From DASWOJ01 sp964242415 (lineage in GTDB: Bacteria; Pseudomonadota; Alphaproteobacteria; Acetobacterales; Acetobacteraceae): a stretch of DNA of 5,466 nucleotides. The stretch lies in the NCBI GenBank assembly GCA_964242415.1, contig CAXTAT010000069.1, positions 1 through 5,466 of the forward strand, in the 5' to 3' direction. The position numbers and the translations under genes are program-made. How positions within the stretch are numbered: position 1 is the stretch's first letter; the number at the start of each line of letters is the position of its first letter. Shown one piece after another: positions 3,485 to 5,466 of the stretch. A model generated the notes under the pieces. It did no database searches and was not told the DNA's origin. It saw nothing but the letters and a program-made list of their open reading frames with translations.

Positions 3485-5466
3485 ATGCCGCACTTCCTTC
3501 ACAGGCTGCCGCTGCTGCTGGCGGTCCTTTGGCTTCCCCTTGGCTGGGCCGGGGCTGCGGCGGGCCAGGCCCTGCCGATCCCCGTCGCCCCGTCCCGTGT
3601 CGGACCTAGCCCGGCACCCGCCACGCCGCCGCCTGCCGCGGCTGCGGCGCCCCCCGCGATCTCACCGGCGCAGGCGGAGCAGGTGCTTGGGCTGCTGCGG
3701 GACGACAAGCGCCGGGCCGAGTTCGCCGCGACGCTGGAAGCCATCGCCAGGGTGGCGCCCGCCGTCAGCCCGACCTCCGCCAGCCCGACCTCCGCCAGCC
3801 CGGCCTCCGCAAGCCCGGGCGCCGCAAGCCCGCCCGCAGCGGGAGAGGCTGCCGCCGTGCCGGAACCAGCAGCCAAGCCCGCCGAGCCTGCGCCGGCGAA
3901 GGTCATCCCGCTGGAGCCGGACAGCCTGGCCGCGCAGATCGTGGACCGCACCTCGGCCAGCCTGTCCAATGCGGGGTCGCAGCTTGCCTCCGCGGTGCAG
4001 TCGATGAACGACCTGCCCGTGCTCTGGCGCTGGGTGGCGACGCAGGCGGCCGATCCCGTCACGCGGGCGCGGGTGCTGGACACGGCGGGCAAGCTGGCCC
4101 TGTCGATCGCCGCCGGGCTGCTGGTGCAGTGGGGCGTGGCGCGCGTGCTGCGCCGGTTGCGCGCGACGCTCGGCGCGTGGGCGCCGGGCAACAGGGACCT
4201 GGGCAACGCAGACCGGGACATCGCGGACCCTCCGCGTGCCGAAGCTGGCGCAGCCGTGCAGCGAGAACCCGGCCAGCAGTTCAACCAGACGCTCGGCACG
4301 CTGTCGCGGCTGCCCTACCTGCTGGGGCGGCTGCTGCTCAATCTGGTCCCGGTTGCGGCATTCGCCGCCTGCGTCGGCCTGCTGCTTGGCACCCGCATCG
4401 CGCAGCCTGCGACGACGGGGCTGGTGATCCGCGCCGTCATGAATGCCGTCGTGCTGTGCCAGTCCATCCTTTGGGTCACGGCGTTCCTCGCGGCGCCCGG
4501 GCCGTACCGGCTGCGCCTGCTGCACCTCTCGGACTGGGCGGCGGGGTTCCTGTCGCGCTGGACCCGGCGGATCGCCGTCACCGCCATCAGCACCTACACC
4601 GTGACCGAGGTCGCGGTGATGTTCGGCATGTATGCCACGGCGCACGACGCGCTGCTGAAGCTGTTCGCGCTGGTGGTGCACATCATGGTGGTCGTGGCGA
4701 TCCTGCAGGCCCGCGTGCCGGTGGCGGCGCTGATCCGGCCGACGCCGGGAACCGACGGCGTGTGGGCGGTGCTGCGCATGCGGCTGGCGGACAGGTGGCA
4801 CCTGCTCGCGGTGTTTCCCGTCGTGGCGCTGTGGGTGGTCTGGGCGATCGAGCTGCGCGACGGCTACACCCGGCTGATCCAGTTCTTCCTTATTACCTGC
4901 GCGGTGGTGATCGGCGCACGGCTGCTGGGCATCGTGCTGCTGGGCGGGCTGGAGCGGGCGATGCGGCCCTCGGCCGCCCTCGTGGCCCGGCACCCGAGCC
5001 TGGGTGCGCGGGCGGGCTTCTACTTTCCGGTGCTCCGCCTGGTGCTGGTGGCGATGCTGTGGGCGGCGGCGGTGATCGCGCTGCTGCAGGTTTGGGGCTT
5101 CGGCCCGCTGTCCTGGTTCAGTGAGGGCGACCTGGGCAGCCGCATCGTGTCCGCCGCCATCCTGACCGGCGTCACCGTGCTGATCGCCATCATGGTCTGG
5201 GAAGGGGCGAACGCCGGGCTGGAGCGGCACCTGAGCCAGTTGACGGAGGCGGGGCAACTGGCCCGCTCCGGGCGGCTGCGGACGCTGATGCCGATGCTGA
5301 GGACCAGCCTGCTGGTGACGATCGTCATCGTGGTCGGGCTGATCGTGCTGAGCGAGATCGGGGTGAACATCGCGCCGCTGCTGGCCGGCGCGGGGGTGGT
5401 GGGCATCGCGGTCGGCTTCGGCTCGCAGAAGCTGGTGCAGGACCTGATCACCGGGCTGTTCCTGCT
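3485..5466 (+). CDS. YbiO-like MscS-family mechanosensitive ion channel, 3' end beyond the window
   Basis: The frame stays open for 660 codons to the window edge. This is an inner-membrane channel that opens under membrane tension and releases solutes during osmotic downshock. It starts with a signal peptide (His/Arg, then a hydrophobic stretch to about Ala26-Ala29). A Pro/Ala/Ser-rich periplasmic region to about residue 200 follows, with a helical patch at 62-90 and a five-residue tandem repeat at 95-119. About ten hydrophobic helices come next, near 204-222, 279-301, 313-336, 363-384, 389-407, 439-455, 464-487, 516-537, 554-573 and 609-622. The final segment, LSEIGVNIAPLLAGAG at 622-637 running on through GFGSQKLVQDLITG at 644-657, is the pore-lining helix of the MscS family. 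Layout and this motif resemble E. coli YbiO (741 residues, from memory), so the cytoplasmic beta domain and cage should follow off the edge. An in-frame TTG at 3473 is a serious alternative start. It is transcribed away from the etf operon, and I see no functional tie. Confidence 0.92.
   Translation, partial: MPHFLHRLPLLLAVLWLPLGWAGAAAGQALPIPVAPSRVGPSPAPATPPPAAAAAPPAISPAQAEQVLGLLRDDKRRAEFAATLEAIARVAPAVSPTSASPTSASPASASPGAASPPAAGEAAAVPEPAAKPAEPAPAKVIPLEPDSLAAQIVDRTSASLSNAGSQLASAVQSMNDLPVLWRWVATQAADPVTRARVLDTAGKLALSIAAGLLVQWGVARVLRRLRATLGAWAPGNRDLGNADRDIADPPRAEAGAAVQREPGQQFNQTLGTLSRLPYLLGRLLLNLVPVAAFAACVGLLLGTRIAQPATTGLVIRAVMNAVVLCQSILWVTAFLAAPGPYRLRLLHLSDWAAGFLSRWTRRIAVTAISTYTVTEVAVMFGMYATAHDALLKLFALVVHIMVVVAILQARVPVAALIRPTPGTDGVWAVLRMRLADRWHLLAVFPVVALWVVWAIELRDGYTRLIQFFLITCAVVIGARLLGIVLLGGLERAMRPSAALVARHPSLGARAGFYFPVLRLVLVAMLWAAAVIALLQVWGFGPLSWFSEGDLGSRIVSAAILTGVTVLIAIMVWEGANAGLERHLSQLTEAGQLARSGRLRTLMPMLRTSLLVTIVIVVGLIVLSEIGVNIAPLLAGAGVVGIAVGFGSQKLVQDLITGLFL
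3767..3841 (+). repeat. 15-base tandem repeat inside the channel gene (five units)
   Basis: Five consecutive 15-base units encode SPTSA, SPTSA, SPASA, SPGAA and SPPAA (residues 95-119). Units one and two are identical (AGCCCGACCTCCGCC), unit three differs at two bases, and units four and five diverge further. The unit length is a multiple of three, so gain or loss of copies keeps the frame. The encoded segment is a flexible Ser/Pro/Ala linker in the predicted periplasmic part. Confidence 0.85.

Noticed and set aside
2966..3502. 178-codon minus-strand frame over the intergenic region and the HIG1-type gene
   Set aside because: It runs through both REP-like copies and overlaps the HIG1-type gene in another frame; its sequence is Arg/Pro-rich with no domain.
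4129..5124. 331-codon plus-strand frame overlapping the channel gene
   Set aside because: It is out of frame with the channel and composed of Ala/Arg/Gly/Pro-rich sequence; the channel frame explains the DNA fully.
3662..5257. Long open frame (531 codons) on the minus strand opposite the channel gene
   Set aside because: Its translation is dominated by His, Gln, Arg and Asp, as expected for the complement of a GC-rich gene. The plus-strand frame gives a clear signal peptide, transmembrane helices and MscS pore motif.

Overview
The window looks like ordinary chromosome from a high-GC alphaproteobacterium. The flavor of the ETF, HIG1-type and hydroxyacyl-CoA dehydrogenase proteins suggests Rhodospirillales, perhaps Acetobacteraceae. 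That placement is inferred from composition and remembered protein style, not from a search.

Layout from left to right. Bases 1-67 are the 3' part of a tRNA-Gly with anticodon CCC, its first bases lying left of the window. Bases 68-224 are non-coding; they hold an imperfect hairpin and a REP-like palindrome just past the end of the next gene. From 225 to 3198 four genes run leftward: a HIG1-type twin-transmembrane protein (3001-3198), etfB (2091-2840), etfA (1151-2089) and hbd, a 3-hydroxybutyryl-CoA dehydrogenase (225-1154). The last three are tightly packed (1-base gap, then a 4-base overlap) and surely co-transcribed. A 160-base gap with a plausible sigma70-like promoter separates etfB from the HIG1-type gene. 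From 3199 to 3484 lies a divergent intergenic region with two further REP-like palindromes in opposite orientation. From 3485 to the right edge runs the first 660 codons of a YbiO-like MscS-family mechanosensitive channel; its pore helix is reached exactly at the edge.

Function. EtfA and EtfB form the electron-transfer flavoprotein that accepts electrons from acyl-CoA dehydrogenases and passes them, through ETF:quinone oxidoreductase, to the respiratory quinone pool. Hbd oxidises 3-hydroxyacyl-CoA with NAD+ (or runs in reverse), so the operon serves short-chain acyl-CoA and 3-hydroxybutyrate metabolism. The HIG1-type membrane protein belongs to a family tied to respiratory complexes in mitochondria, which fits this context. 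The channel gene is a separate osmotic-stress function.

I found no convincing new system. The items most worth a second look are the inverted REP pair inside the divergent promoter region, the HIG1-type gene beside the ETF operon with no adenosyltransferase gene between them, and the Ser-Pro-rich tandem repeat in the channel's periplasmic N-terminus.
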